From Candidatus Saccharibacteria bacterium (GTDB taxonomy: Bacteria; Patescibacteriota; Saccharimonadia; Saccharimonadales; Saccharimonadaceae): a stretch of 64,000 nucleotides of DNA. The notes beneath the pieces were generated by a model. That model did not search any database, was not told where the DNA came from, and was given only the letters and a program-made list of their open reading frames with translations. Below, piece after piece: positions 24,780-32,562 of the stretch. The stretch spans positions 558,001 to 622,000 of the forward strand of contig CP064991.1 in the NCBI GenBank assembly GCA_016699895.1. The letters run 5' to 3'. The position numbers and the translations under genes are program-made. How positions within the stretch are numbered: position 1 is the first letter of the stretch; every line of letters starts with the position of its first letter.

Positions 24780-25445
24780 TCACAACCAACCTTTCTGGCG
24801 CAATTTTACTAATGCATCATTGACATTACGTGCCTGTAGGTCCGCCACCGAGTTTTCGTCCTGACCGATACGGACTGTGCGCATGCCGAGTTGTTTAGCG
24901 GGGACGATATCTGAAAAGTCTTGATCGCCGATTGATACGGTTTGACTTGCCACAGAGCCAACTTTGTTCATGATCTGACGGAACACCTCGGGGTTTGGTT
25001 TACGAATATCTGGCTCACCAGTTATGATATTATCACCAAATAGATTTGCGATACCGATGTAGCCTATCGCCCGTTTAGCCCATACTCGCGGGGCAGCAGT
25101 TAATAGTGCACATTGTATATCGAGCCGTTCCATTTGTTCACGCAGTCCTGGTTCGGGCACGATGATGTTTTCGGGGTCGATATCCCAAGTTTCATCAAAA
25201 AATCGCATACGGTTGATGCCGAACTCTCGCTCTAGGCCGAGACTCATTTCGCCATCATATCGACGTAGTAGCTCGTCGTATCGATTCCAGGCTGCTTCGT
25301 CGGAAAGCTTAAATTCTCTAGATAGAAAGTCAGCCGTGTTTTGCCGCACTGCTACTCCGAGCGGTGACTTACTAAACGTTGCGCCTTCTGGAAATTGGTA
25401 GAGTGTGCCGTCCATATCAAAGACGGCTGCTTGTAATTTGTTCAT
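24780..25445 (-). CDS. HAD-superfamily hydrolase
   Basis: A 221-residue phosphatase-like protein. Motif I is FDMDGT (Asp10 nucleophile, Asp12), motif II is TAAP, and motifs III/IV are KPNPEVF and IGDQDFSDI. The helical cap between them places it with beta-phosphoglucomutase/pyrophosphatase/nucleotidase-like HADs. It starts directly after the PRTase gene (1-base gap), so the two are one transcription unit. A role in nucleotide dephosphorylation is an inference from that context. Confidence 0.85.
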   Translation of the reverse strand: MNKLQAAVFDMDGTLYQFPEGATFSKSPLGVAVRQNTADFLSREFKLSDEAAWNRYDELLRRYDGEMSLGLEREFGINRMRFFDETWDIDPENIIVPEPGLREQMERLDIQCALLTAAPRVWAKRAIGYIGIANLFGDNIITGEPDIRKPNPEVFRQIMNKVGSVASQTVSIGDQDFSDIVPAKQLGMRTVRIGQDENSVADLQARNVNDALVKLRQKGWL

Positions 25446-25446
25446 G

Positions 25447-26274
25447 CTAGTTTGTCCTTTCTAGTTGAGCAACATTATTTAGTAGTATCTGACGTGCGTT
25501 TCCGTTGTATCTGAGCCCATAAAATCTACCGATCGTTTGCATGTTGACTGATAGATTGACGAGGTTGGCCGATCGCACAAAAGAATTTGCAGAGAATTCG
25601 TTAACAGATCCATCGGGAATAGATGCCCACTTGGCTGGTTTTCCGAATTGACTAGAGAAATAGAGCGCATTAGCGCCAACGGATTCAATTCGTCGACCAG
25701 ATCCTGGAACAACGGCAAAGTCACGCTCACAAATTTCATCTTCGACATCGTCGAATGCTCGAACGGCGTTAATATCGATGCCCGAGGCGTTTATTTTTGC
25801 TCCACCTTCGCCGATTAATACGCCGCAAGCCACGGCGCCTACTTTGACTTTGCGTCGTTGAAGTTCCTGAACTATACTCAAAATCATGTCGCCACTAAAT
25901 ATAACGTCATCGACAAGCACGACCTCACTGCCGAGTCTTGTGACCTTGTCGAGCTGTTCGCATATCGACGGATAGCCGACGCGGGGCATATAGCCTACAT
26001 CGTTCAAGTTCTGGTCAACGCCGCGGGATATGCCGACCATTATGTCGGCCGACGACATATAGCGATCATCGAGACTGACGATTGGGACGCTCGTTCGTCC
26101 GGCGATTTTTTCGAGACCTTGCCGAATATCACTAGACGATACCCAGACAGTATCTTTGTTCATATTGCGTAGATCGGTATCGAGACCTTCTCGAAACTCA
26201 TTTACATTATTATTTTGTATATAACTAGAGTCAATCATATCCAACTCTTCCGAAATAACATATGGTTTTTCCAT
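25447..26274 (-). CDS. Phosphoribosyltransferase-domain protein
   Basis: A 275-residue protein with a type I PRTase core. The PRPP loop is VLVDDVIFSG at 119-128, preceded by a hydrophobic strand and followed by QELQRRKVKVGAVACGVL. The C-terminal 90 residues are extra. The base substrate is not evident. AGGAGAG precedes the ATG. It heads a PRTase-HAD pair downstream of yerC and a purine permease on the same strand, a possible nucleobase salvage group. Confidence 0.75.
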   Translation of the reverse strand: MEKPYVISEELDMIDSSYIQNNNVNEFREGLDTDLRNMNKDTVWVSSSDIRQGLEKIAGRTSVPIVSLDDRYMSSADIMVGISRGVDQNLNDVGYMPRVGYPSICEQLDKVTRLGSEVVLVDDVIFSGDMILSIVQELQRRKVKVGAVACGVLIGEGGAKINASGIDINAVRAFDDVEDEICERDFAVVPGSGRRIESVGANALYFSSQFGKPAKWASIPDGSVNEFSANSFVRSANLVNLSVNMQTIGRFYGLRYNGNARQILLNNVAQLERTN

Positions 26275-26310
26275 AGCATTCTCTCCTCATAAAAATTACG
26301 TTGTTATTAG

Positions 26311-26334
26311 AAAAATGCCAGCGTCGTGCTGGCA
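26311..26334 (-). terminator. Terminator after yerC-like gene
   Basis: TGCCAGC and GCTGGCA form a 7-bp stem with a short loop. On the minus strand it is followed by TTTTTC. It separates the yerC-like gene from the PRTase gene. Confidence 0.8.
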
Positions 26335-26355
26335 AAATATTTCTATAGAAAAAGC

Positions 26356-26682
26356 CTAGGCACGAGCTGGCGGAACGTGGGGATGATGTGCGTTAATCAT
26401 ATCGAGAGCAATGTCGTAGCCACCAGCCCCATTGCGTAGCCAATCGCTAATCCGTGCGACGGTGCGAGAGCTCAATTTGGTAGACGTCGTGATGTCGGCG
26501 TAGGTTGCGCCATCACGCAGCATTTTTGCGGCCTGGAGTCGGGCGCTCATTTCGATGATTTCTTTTTCTGTCATAACGTCACGTAGAAATTTTTGCATCG
26601 TTACCTCATCACGAATAGCACCTAGCACATCAACAAATTGTCGAGTCGAGTCATTATCGGTAAATGATGGATTAGTCGTCAT
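26356..26682 (-). CDS. YerC/YecD-type TrpR-like regulator
   Basis: A 108-residue protein of the TrpR superfamily. It shows FLRDVMTEKEIIEMSARLQAAKMLRDGATYADITTSTKLSSRTVARISDWL, whose second part is the helix-turn-helix, and the closing GxxGYDIALDMI typical of YerC. In other bacteria the targets of this family are poorly known, so a tryptophan role should not be assumed. It has a strong promoter (TTGACA, 17 bases, TAAAGT) with the start 6 bases downstream, hence probably leaderless. Confidence 0.88.
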   Translation of the reverse strand: MTTNPSFTDNDSTRQFVDVLGAIRDEVTMQKFLRDVMTEKEIIEMSARLQAAKMLRDGATYADITTSTKLSSRTVARISDWLRNGAGGYDIALDMINAHHPHVPPARA

Positions 26683-26688
26683 GATAAC

Positions 26689-26717
26689 ACTTTATCAAAG
26701 TAAAGCATGATTGTCAA
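26689..26717 (-). promoter_or_regulatory. Leaderless promoter of yerC-like gene
   Basis: On the minus strand: TTGACA (26717-26712), a 17-base spacer, TAAAGT (26694-26689), then 6 bases to the ATG. Confidence 0.7.
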
Positions 26718-26752
26718 TAGGTAAATGTGTGCATTAAAAATAAGTTATTGTC

Positions 26753-26808
26753 GGGGATCCCCCGAGGTCGAGGTGCGAGCAAAGCTCGAAAAGCACCTGA
26801 CCCCGGGG
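26753..26808 (-). terminator. GC-rich compound hairpin after the permease gene
   Basis: CCCC, GGTC, AGGTGC and GAGC (26759-26780) pair in turn with GCTC, GCACCT, GACC and GGGG (26784-26808), giving one long interrupted stem. A GGGGATCCCC palindrome (26753-26762) overlaps its outer edge. It lies just past the permease stop codon and marks the point where composition drops back to the local level. No T run follows, so it may be an RNA-stabilising element or part of the transferred DNA rather than a standard terminator. Confidence 0.5.
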
Positions 26809-26830
26809 AACCCGGGTGGAGCCGACCTTT

Positions 26831-28315
26831 TCAGGCCAGCAGGGACGAGATGGCGCCCTGGGCGAAATAGACGATGAACAGCGCCGCGACCACCCACATT
26901 AGTGGGTGGACTTGGTTCGCCTTGCCGCGGACCAGCTTGATCAGGGCGTAGCTGATGAAGCCCGCGCCGATGCCGGCGGTGATCGAGTAGGTGAACGGCA
27001 TCAGCGCCATGGTCAGGAAGGCCGGGATGCCCTCCTCCGGATCATCCCAGTCGACGTGGCTGACCTGCGACATCATCAGGAAGCCGACGAAGAACAGAGC
27101 TGGCGCTGCCGCCTCCGACGGCACCATGTTGACCAGCGGCGCCAGGAACAGGCTGACCAGGAACGCTGCACCGGTGACCACCGAGGCCAGACCGGTCCGG
27201 GCGCCCTCGCCGACGCCGGCCGCCGATTCGATGTAGGAGGTGTTCGACGACACCGAGCCAACGCCACCGGCCATCGCGGCGATCGAATCGACCAGCAGGA
27301 TCTCCTGGGTGCGGGGCGGGTTGCCGGACTCGTCCAGCAGGTCACCCTCCGCGCCCACCGCGACGATGGTGCCCATGGTGTCGAAGAAGTCGGCCAGCAG
27401 CAGCGAGAACACGATCAGCACCAGGCCGAGCCCGGCGCCTGCGCTGTTGAATCCTCCGAACAGATCGACCCGGCCAATCAGACCGAGATCGGGCGCCGCG
27501 AAGGCGGTGAACTGCGGCACATTCAGCATCCAGCCGGCCGGGTTGTCGGTGGCATCGTGCGCCCCGATGTGCGCCACTGCCTCGATGATCACCGACAGCA
27601 CGGTGCCGGACAGAATCGCGATCAGCATGGCGCCCTTGACGCGCCGCACGAACAGCAGCACCAGTAGGCCGAGGGTGATCAGGAAGATCCCGATCGGCCA
27701 GCCCTGCAGCGAGCCGCCGATGCCCAGTTCGACCGGCGTGCCGGACGCCTTGCGCACGACCCCGGCGTCCACCAGCCCGATGAAGGCGATGAACAGGCCG
27801 ATGCCGACCGAGATGCCAGCCCGCAACGAGCGCGGCACGGCCCGGAACACTGCCTTCCGGAAGCCGGTCAGCACCAGGATGGTGATGATCACGCCCTCCC
27901 AGACCACCAGGCCCATCGCCTGGGCCCAGGTCATCTGCGGCGCCAGCACGTAGGCCAGAATGGCGTTCAGCCCGAGGCCGGTGGCCAAGCCGATCGGGAA
28001 GCGGCCGTAGATACCCATGAGGATCGTCATCAGGCCGGCGATCAGCGCAGTCGCCGCGGCCACCATGGCGATCGAGGTGGCGACGTTAGCGCCGATCACC
28101 TCGCCGGCGGCGTCCAGCTTGGGCAGGCCCGACAGTAGCAGGCCGTTCACATCGGTGGCGGTGCCGATGATCAGCGGGTTCAGCGCCAGGATGTAGGCCA
28201 TCGTGAAGAACGTGACCAGCCCGCCGCGAACCTCACGACCCACGGTGCTCCCGCGGGTCGTAATTTCGAAGAAACTGTCGATCGGCGACAGCTCCTTCGT
28301 TTTTGCTGCCGACAT
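26831..28315 (-). CDS. Purine permease, NCS2 AzgA/COG2252-type, probable recent transfer
   Basis: A 494-residue transporter with about 12-14 membrane segments. The AzgA-type guanine/hypoxanthine/adenine permease signature is present: TTRGSTVGREVRGGLVTFFTMAYILALNP at the N-terminus, ATGLGLNA near 115, DFFDTMGT and SSNTSYIESAAGVGEGARTGLASV later. Composition is unlike its neighbours: one sampled 60-base line (27241) has 39 G+C against 22 in line 25441, with codons strongly GCC/GGC/CTG-ended. It has a clear AGAGGAG ribosome-binding site, whereas neighbours are leaderless. Actinobacterial origin is inferred. Uptake of purines would serve a cell that cannot make them. Confidence 0.9.
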   Translation of the reverse strand: MSAAKTKELSPIDSFFEITTRGSTVGREVRGGLVTFFTMAYILALNPLIIGTATDVNGLLLSGLPKLDAAGEVIGANVATSIAMVAAATALIAGLMTILMGIYGRFPIGLATGLGLNAILAYVLAPQMTWAQAMGLVVWEGVIITILVLTGFRKAVFRAVPRSLRAGISVGIGLFIAFIGLVDAGVVRKASGTPVELGIGGSLQGWPIGIFLITLGLLVLLFVRRVKGAMLIAILSGTVLSVIIEAVAHIGAHDATDNPAGWMLNVPQFTAFAAPDLGLIGRVDLFGGFNSAGAGLGLVLIVFSLLLADFFDTMGTIVAVGAEGDLLDESGNPPRTQEILLVDSIAAMAGGVGSVSSNTSYIESAAGVGEGARTGLASVVTGAAFLVSLFLAPLVNMVPSEAAAPALFFVGFLMMSQVSHVDWDDPEEGIPAFLTMALMPFTYSITAGIGAGFISYALIKLVRGKANQVHPLMWVVAALFIVYFAQGAISSLLA

Positions 28316-28410
28316 GGCAGTCTCCTCTCAATATAGGACCCATCTCAGATTGTTAAGGGCCCACCTACGGTATAGTATACACTATAAATTAGGACATATT
28401 ACTAGGGTTG

Positions 28411-28653
28411 TTATTTTTCTAACGAGGTAGTCTCGTTTGCACTTGCGGCCAAGGCTTGCTCTCGCTCTCGCCGTATCGCAGCTTGACCCATGCGGTAGGC
28501 TTCTTCTATTCGCCGGATTATGTCATTGTTGTTTGGCCAGCCTCGTGCTTCAGGGTCGAGAGCCCACGGCTTGTTCGCTATATCGTCGTTATTTGGATAT
28601 CCTCTGTCTTCAGGGTCGAGAGCACATTGAGGGGTACTATTTCCTGTACTCAT
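28411..28653 (-). CDS. Small protein with two DPExRGxPNNxDI repeats
   Basis: An 80-residue soluble protein. ALDPEDRGYPNNDDI (about 11-25) and ALDPEARGWPNNNDI (about 31-45) are near-identical tandem repeats, also visible in the DNA. The second half is a charged helix (RRIEEAYRMGQAAIRREREQA). No family is recognised; the repeat could be a binding motif. AGGAGA precedes the ATG and TATAAT lies further upstream, so this gene has a conventional leader. It sits between the transferred permease and a tRNA gene. Confidence 0.6.
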   Translation of the reverse strand: MSTGNSTPQCALDPEDRGYPNNDDIANKPWALDPEARGWPNNNDIIRRIEEAYRMGQAAIRREREQALAASANETTSLEK

Positions 28654-28711
28654 CGTTTCTCCTGCTCGTTAAAGTGTTGCATGCTACATGCTAAAAGCCT
28701 ATTATACATCA

Positions 28712-28741
28712 CTAAACAAAAATCGCCTATGATAGGCGATT
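28712..28741 (-). terminator. Terminator after tRNA-Leu(TAG)
   Basis: AATCGCCTAT and ATAGGCGATT pair around one base (28721-28741). On the minus strand it is followed by TTTTTG. It ends the tRNA-Leu transcript. Confidence 0.8.
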
Positions 28742-28771
28742 ATTTCGTTAATTTACCTCTGTAAAAATGAC

Positions 28772-28856
28772 TGGTGCGCGCGAGAGGACTTGAACCTCCA
28801 CGCCCGAAGGCATATGCTCCTAAGGCATACGTGTATACCAATTTCACCACGCGCGC
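28772..28856 (-). tRNA. tRNA-Leu (anticodon TAG)
   Basis: An 85-base cloverleaf with the long variable arm of class II tRNAs. The acceptor GCGCGCG pairs with CGCGCGC, the anticodon stem TATGC/GCATA encloses CTTAGGA (TAG), the T loop is TTCAAGT, and CCA is encoded. It reads CUA leucine codons, and probably other CUN codons. Confidence 0.95.
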
Positions 28857-28861
28857 ATAGT

Positions 28862-29455
28862 CTACATTTTAGCAGAAATAGTGTCGTCAGCCAAATTATT
28901 TTTGCTGGAATCTAAAAGGAAGAGGGCTAGTGCCGCTTCTCCGTAAATACGATTGTCCACCACAACAACTCCATCTAGGTCCGGCACAGTCTCTCTTCCT
29001 GGGTACGATAATATCATAAGCCCTTCTGGGCGTAAATACTTGGCCAGCTTTGCAACTGTGGAAAACTGGGTATCATGGTATGGCGGATCTGCGAAAATTA
29101 TGTCGAACTTATCATCTTGGTTGGTGTTTGTCCAGCCCGCTACCCCTGATTGGATCACTTTGGCTTGGTTCTCGACAGATAATGTTGTAATATTTACTTT
29201 TATAACACGAGCGGCAGTTTTATCGCGCTCTAGGAACACGACGCTATCGGCTCCTCGACTGAGAGCCTCAAATCCCAATGCACCCGTACCAGCAAAGGCA
29301 TCGAGAACCCGAGCACCTTGTAGTCCACCGCGCGACTCTAGCATGGCAAAGAGCGCCGAACGCACCCGATCGCCCATTGGGTGCGTAGCCCGAGCCACGT
29401 CGGCCGAAATCCAGCGACCGCCAAACTCACCAGCAATGATCCTCAGTCGCGCCAT
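28862..29455 (-). CDS. rsmD: 16S rRNA (guanine-966 N2)-methyltransferase, RsmD-like
   Basis: A 197-residue class I methyltransferase. It begins MARLRIIAGEFGGRWI, the RsmD N-terminus, then PMGDRVRSALFAML, the SAM-binding VLDAFAGTGALGFEALSRGA, and the catalytic DPPY motif (IIFADPPYHD). It would methylate G966 of 16S rRNA. The frame is open 11 codons further upstream, but that part overlaps a TACAAT -10 box (29484-29479), so ATG 29455 is preferred. Confidence 0.92.
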   Translation of the reverse strand: MARLRIIAGEFGGRWISADVARATHPMGDRVRSALFAMLESRGGLQGARVLDAFAGTGALGFEALSRGADSVVFLERDKTAARVIKVNITTLSVENQAKVIQSGVAGWTNTNQDDKFDIIFADPPYHDTQFSTVAKLAKYLRPEGLMILSYPGRETVPDLDGVVVVDNRIYGEAALALFLLDSSKNNLADDTISAKM

Positions 29456-29516
29456 AAAAATACCTTTGTCATACACATATTGTACCAAAGAAGTGGACTT
29501 GTGCTAGAATATAAGT

Positions 29517-31139
29517 ATGAGCAAAATCGCAGACTATCTTCGTGAGAGATTAACAGGTGAGGTGTCGGCTGAGCCGGCAGTACGTAAACGTTTTGCAACT
29601 GACGGCAGTGTTTTGCAGATAGCACCGCAAATAGTTGTGTATCCTAGGACAACCAATGATGTGCGCAAACTAGCACGGTTTACCTGGCGGCTGGCCGAGC
29701 GCGGTCAAGTTTTGCCGATGGTGCCGCGCGGTGGTGGAACTGATACTACCGGTGCGGCTATCGGATCTGGCGCTGCGGTCGTTTTTCCGGCACACATGGC
29801 GCGGATATTGGAGCTCGATATTAAATCGCAAATGGTGCGGGTTCAACCGGGCTTGAATCTAGCGACGTTGCAAGAGGCGATGGCGACCCATGGGCTATTC
29901 TTGCCGCCTTTACCAAGTGACTTTAAGGCTTCGACCGTGGGTGGGGCGTTTGGTTGCAATGCGGCTGGTACCAAATCTATCAAATATGGTACGCTGCGCG
30001 ATTGGACTGATCGACTAGAAATAGTACTAGCTAATGGTGAAATTATTCAAACTGGCCGGATATCCAAACATGAACTGAACGCCAAAAAAGGTCTCCAGAC
30101 TATGGAGGGCGAAATTTATCGTAGTCTCGATAATCTGATCGAGGATAACCAAGAGTTAATTCAGAAATTAGATGAATCTAATACGCCAAATGCCAGTGGT
30201 TACGCTCTCGAACTTGTCAAAGCCAAAGACGGATCGTTTGATTTGACGCAGCTAGTCATAGGCTCACAAGGTACGCTCGGCGTTATCGTGCAGGCGATTT
30301 TGAAACTAACGAATCGTCCAACCGAAGTCTCAATGATGGCAGCCGCTATTACGGGCGAACAAGATTTGCCGACATTGACCGAAGATCTATTGCAGCTCGA
30401 ACCCTCGGAACTGGAATTTATCGATGGTGGTACATTGGAACTGATCGAACAGCTGGGCGGCGGTACGCCCTGGAAAACTGTCACTGATGTCAAGCCGGTG
30501 GCTATGGTGTTTATCGAATTTGACGATCGTAATCGCGCTCGCAAAGTCAAAAAAGCCGCCAAATTACTCGAATCAGCTGGTGTTTTAGATGCGCGCGTTG
30601 CGACTGAATGGGAAGACCAGGAAAGTCTCCGATCGATTCATCACTCGGTGTCGACCATTACGAATTACTCACACCAAGGCACATCAGCTTTGCCATTGGC
30701 CCCGGATATTGCCGTAGAACCGAGCAAGGTTCCGCTGCTCGTCGAAAAAGTTCGCGGTCTATTGCGTCATCACCATATCGAAGGCGGCGTGTGGGGTCAT
30801 TTAGGTACAGGTGTTATATCGGTACGACCGCTCATCAACCTAGCTAATTTAGGGCAACGCCAGATTGTGTTCAAATTAATTAGCGAGTTAGCCGAAGCGG
30901 CCGCTGATCTAGGTGGATCTTTGACAGGGGAATTTGGTGAGGGGCGTATGGCCAGTATGGCTACCGACGACCAAAACGGTCAGGAACTGACCGATCTATT
31001 CGTAAAGGTTAAACAAATCTTTGATCCCTACGGTACATTGAACCCTGGTGTTAAATCTGGTAGCGATCAACAAACGTTGCTAGCTCATCTGCGACAGGAA
31101 TACAACCAATCTGGCGCCGAGTTCAATTTGCGTGGCTAG
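29517..31139 (+). CDS. FAD-linked oxidase (GlcD/D-lactate dehydrogenase type)
   Basis: A 540-residue flavoprotein of the FAD_binding_4 plus FAD-oxidase C families. The FAD-binding segment is visible as VPRGGGTDTTGAAIG (69-83), AVVFPAHMARILELD and STVGGAFGCNAAGTKSIKYG. The C-terminal half has the HLGTG and LTGEFGEG signatures. It likely oxidises a 2-hydroxy acid such as D-lactate or glycolate and passes electrons on; the substrate is not determined. ATG lies 6 bases after TAGAAT, with no ribosome-binding site. It diverges from rsmD. Confidence 0.88.
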   Translation: MSKIADYLRERLTGEVSAEPAVRKRFATDGSVLQIAPQIVVYPRTTNDVRKLARFTWRLAERGQVLPMVPRGGGTDTTGAAIGSGAAVVFPAHMARILELDIKSQMVRVQPGLNLATLQEAMATHGLFLPPLPSDFKASTVGGAFGCNAAGTKSIKYGTLRDWTDRLEIVLANGEIIQTGRISKHELNAKKGLQTMEGEIYRSLDNLIEDNQELIQKLDESNTPNASGYALELVKAKDGSFDLTQLVIGSQGTLGVIVQAILKLTNRPTEVSMMAAAITGEQDLPTLTEDLLQLEPSELEFIDGGTLELIEQLGGGTPWKTVTDVKPVAMVFIEFDDRNRARKVKKAAKLLESAGVLDARVATEWEDQESLRSIHHSVSTITNYSHQGTSALPLAPDIAVEPSKVPLLVEKVRGLLRHHHIEGGVWGHLGTGVISVRPLINLANLGQRQIVFKLISELAEAAADLGGSLTGEFGEGRMASMATDDQNGQELTDLFVKVKQIFDPYGTLNPGVKSGSDQQTLLAHLRQEYNQSGAEFNLRG

Positions 31140-31202
31140 TTAATAGAGAGTTGGCTATAGGGGTAAATGCGGTACCTCATTAAGACTGTATTATTAAAGA
31201 AT

Positions 31203-31228
31203 AATCACCCTAGTCCTCTAGGGTGATT
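31203..31228. terminator. Hairpin between FAD oxidase gene and tRNA-Leu(CAG)
   Basis: AATCACCCTAG and CTAGGGTGATT form a perfect 11-bp stem with a TCCT loop. It lies between two convergent genes and could stop transcription from either side, though neither flank has a long T run. Confidence 0.65.
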
Positions 31229-31243
31229 CTCGTAAATTATTTC

Positions 31244-31330
31244 TGGTGCGCGCGAGAGGACTTGAACCTCCACGTCCTTGCGAACACTAGCACCTGAAGC
31301 TAGCGCGTCTACCAATTCCGCCACGCGCGC
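31244..31330 (-). tRNA. tRNA-Leu (anticodon CAG)
   Basis: An 87-base class II tRNA. The acceptor GCGCGCG/CGCGCGC and T arm are the same as in the tRNA-Leu at 28772; the anticodon stem CTAGC/GCTAG encloses TTCAGGT (CAG). CCA is encoded. It reads CUG. Confidence 0.95.
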
Positions 31331-31423
31331 AGACCCGTCTATTGTAGCAAATAACCCACGAAAATCATAGACGGCGAGATCATTCGTGTTACAATAGGCC
31401 GCAAATTAGTGAGAGCTGATAGT

Positions 31424-32518
31424 ATGAATCATAGCAAGATAGGCCAGAATAAACCGCCAGCAAACGGTAATATCAGGGAGAGACGTAAACATCCTGTTAG
31501 GAATCGTCTCCTATCTCTCGGTGGTGTAGCGGCTGGCGCGGTTATGTCCGTCACCGGAGCTGGCGTCGCAGTTACCGACTCGGTGCCACCTCCGCCTGAT
31601 AAACCGGTTGTGCGAGTATTTGATCCGAGTATAGTTTGGACTGACAATCCACAGGTGACGGCTAGTCGTCAAGCGGATAATCTCGAGCTAAAACAGGAGT
31701 GCATGAATAGCAAATTCCTCACGATAGATTTTAGTGGTACGGGTATGGAGACAAGTCACTATTCGGCGGGACTCAAAAATGCAAGTATTAAAAAGCTCGG
31801 TGGTTGCTCGCTCTATCTATGGTATGGGCAAAAACATGACAATGATGCTAATGTCGAGGCGATCGAGACAGCCGTAGAGGAACTAACCCCGCCAGGTCAG
31901 TCCAAGAAGGTTATCTTTCGTGCCGCTAGTTTCGGTGGGATTGCCGCTGAGGCTGCGGCGGCGCATCCTACTATCAAAGACTCGAAAGTGATCGACCTGG
32001 CCGGCATTATCATGGAGGATAGTCCACATGATATGGAAGATGTAGAATACAGTATCCTAGGCGTACCATTTCGTGAAATTGCAAAGTATATTAACTTCGC
32101 TGAGCTACCTTATTTCGTAGAGCATAATCATCTCGGGGTGGTTACTGCTGCTGTCAAAGGTCAAAACGATATGGGCAAAATCGGTAATCAGACCGAGTGG
32201 GGCTATACCTGGAACAATATCAAAAAGACGTGGCCGCCACTGATGTGGTCCGAGCTGGCTGGGATCGATCGTGGCATGGTGGATTATAACCCCGCCGTGC
32301 CAGTTGTGTATATGCAATCTAATATTGATGATACCGTCAACGGTACACAGGCTATAGCTAAAATCCAGCAAGCTATTCCGAAACTAAGAGTTGTTCATCT
32401 GGCGTATGAAGGCCTTGCCATGAAACATGCTCCTAGTTGGCTCAGTGAGGCACAGCCGTACTCGAGCAGCTCGTACGAGGAGGAGACAAAGGCTTTACTA
32501 GACGGTACGGTTAGATAA
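31424..32518 (+). CDS. Exported alpha/beta-hydrolase-like protein
   Basis: A 364-residue protein with a basic N-terminus and one hydrophobic signal-like segment (about 33-52, GVAAGAVMSVTGAGVAV). A possible alpha/beta-hydrolase triad is the Ser in RAASFGGIAAE, the Asp in SNIDDTVNG and the His in MKHAPSW, but the nucleophile elbow is ASFGG rather than GxSxG. The function is not known. The start is uncertain: GTG 31409 is 13 bases after TACAAT (31390-31395), while ATG 31424 has a weak GAGAG upstream. Confidence 0.6.
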   Translation: MNHSKIGQNKPPANGNIRERRKHPVRNRLLSLGGVAAGAVMSVTGAGVAVTDSVPPPPDKPVVRVFDPSIVWTDNPQVTASRQADNLELKQECMNSKFLTIDFSGTGMETSHYSAGLKNASIKKLGGCSLYLWYGQKHDNDANVEAIETAVEELTPPGQSKKVIFRAASFGGIAAEAAAAHPTIKDSKVIDLAGIIMEDSPHDMEDVEYSILGVPFREIAKYINFAELPYFVEHNHLGVVTAAVKGQNDMGKIGNQTEWGYTWNNIKKTWPPLMWSELAGIDRGMVDYNPAVPVVYMQSNIDDTVNGTQAIAKIQQAIPKLRVVHLAYEGLAMKHAPSWLSEAQPYSSSSYEEETKALLDGTVR

Positions 32519-32562
32519 TCAATTTTGCGGTTAGTTTCTCTAGTGGTATAATAACTAATAAT

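Noticed and set aside
26906-27953. Long plus-strand open frames opposite the purine permease
   Set aside because: They are antisense shadows produced by the high GC content; the minus-strand frame encodes a full-length recognisable transporter.
31244-31330. tRNA-Leu genes at 28772 and 31244 as a repeat bracketing a mobile segment
   Set aside because: They share only the acceptor and T arm expected of isoacceptors and enclose ordinary core genes such as rsmD.
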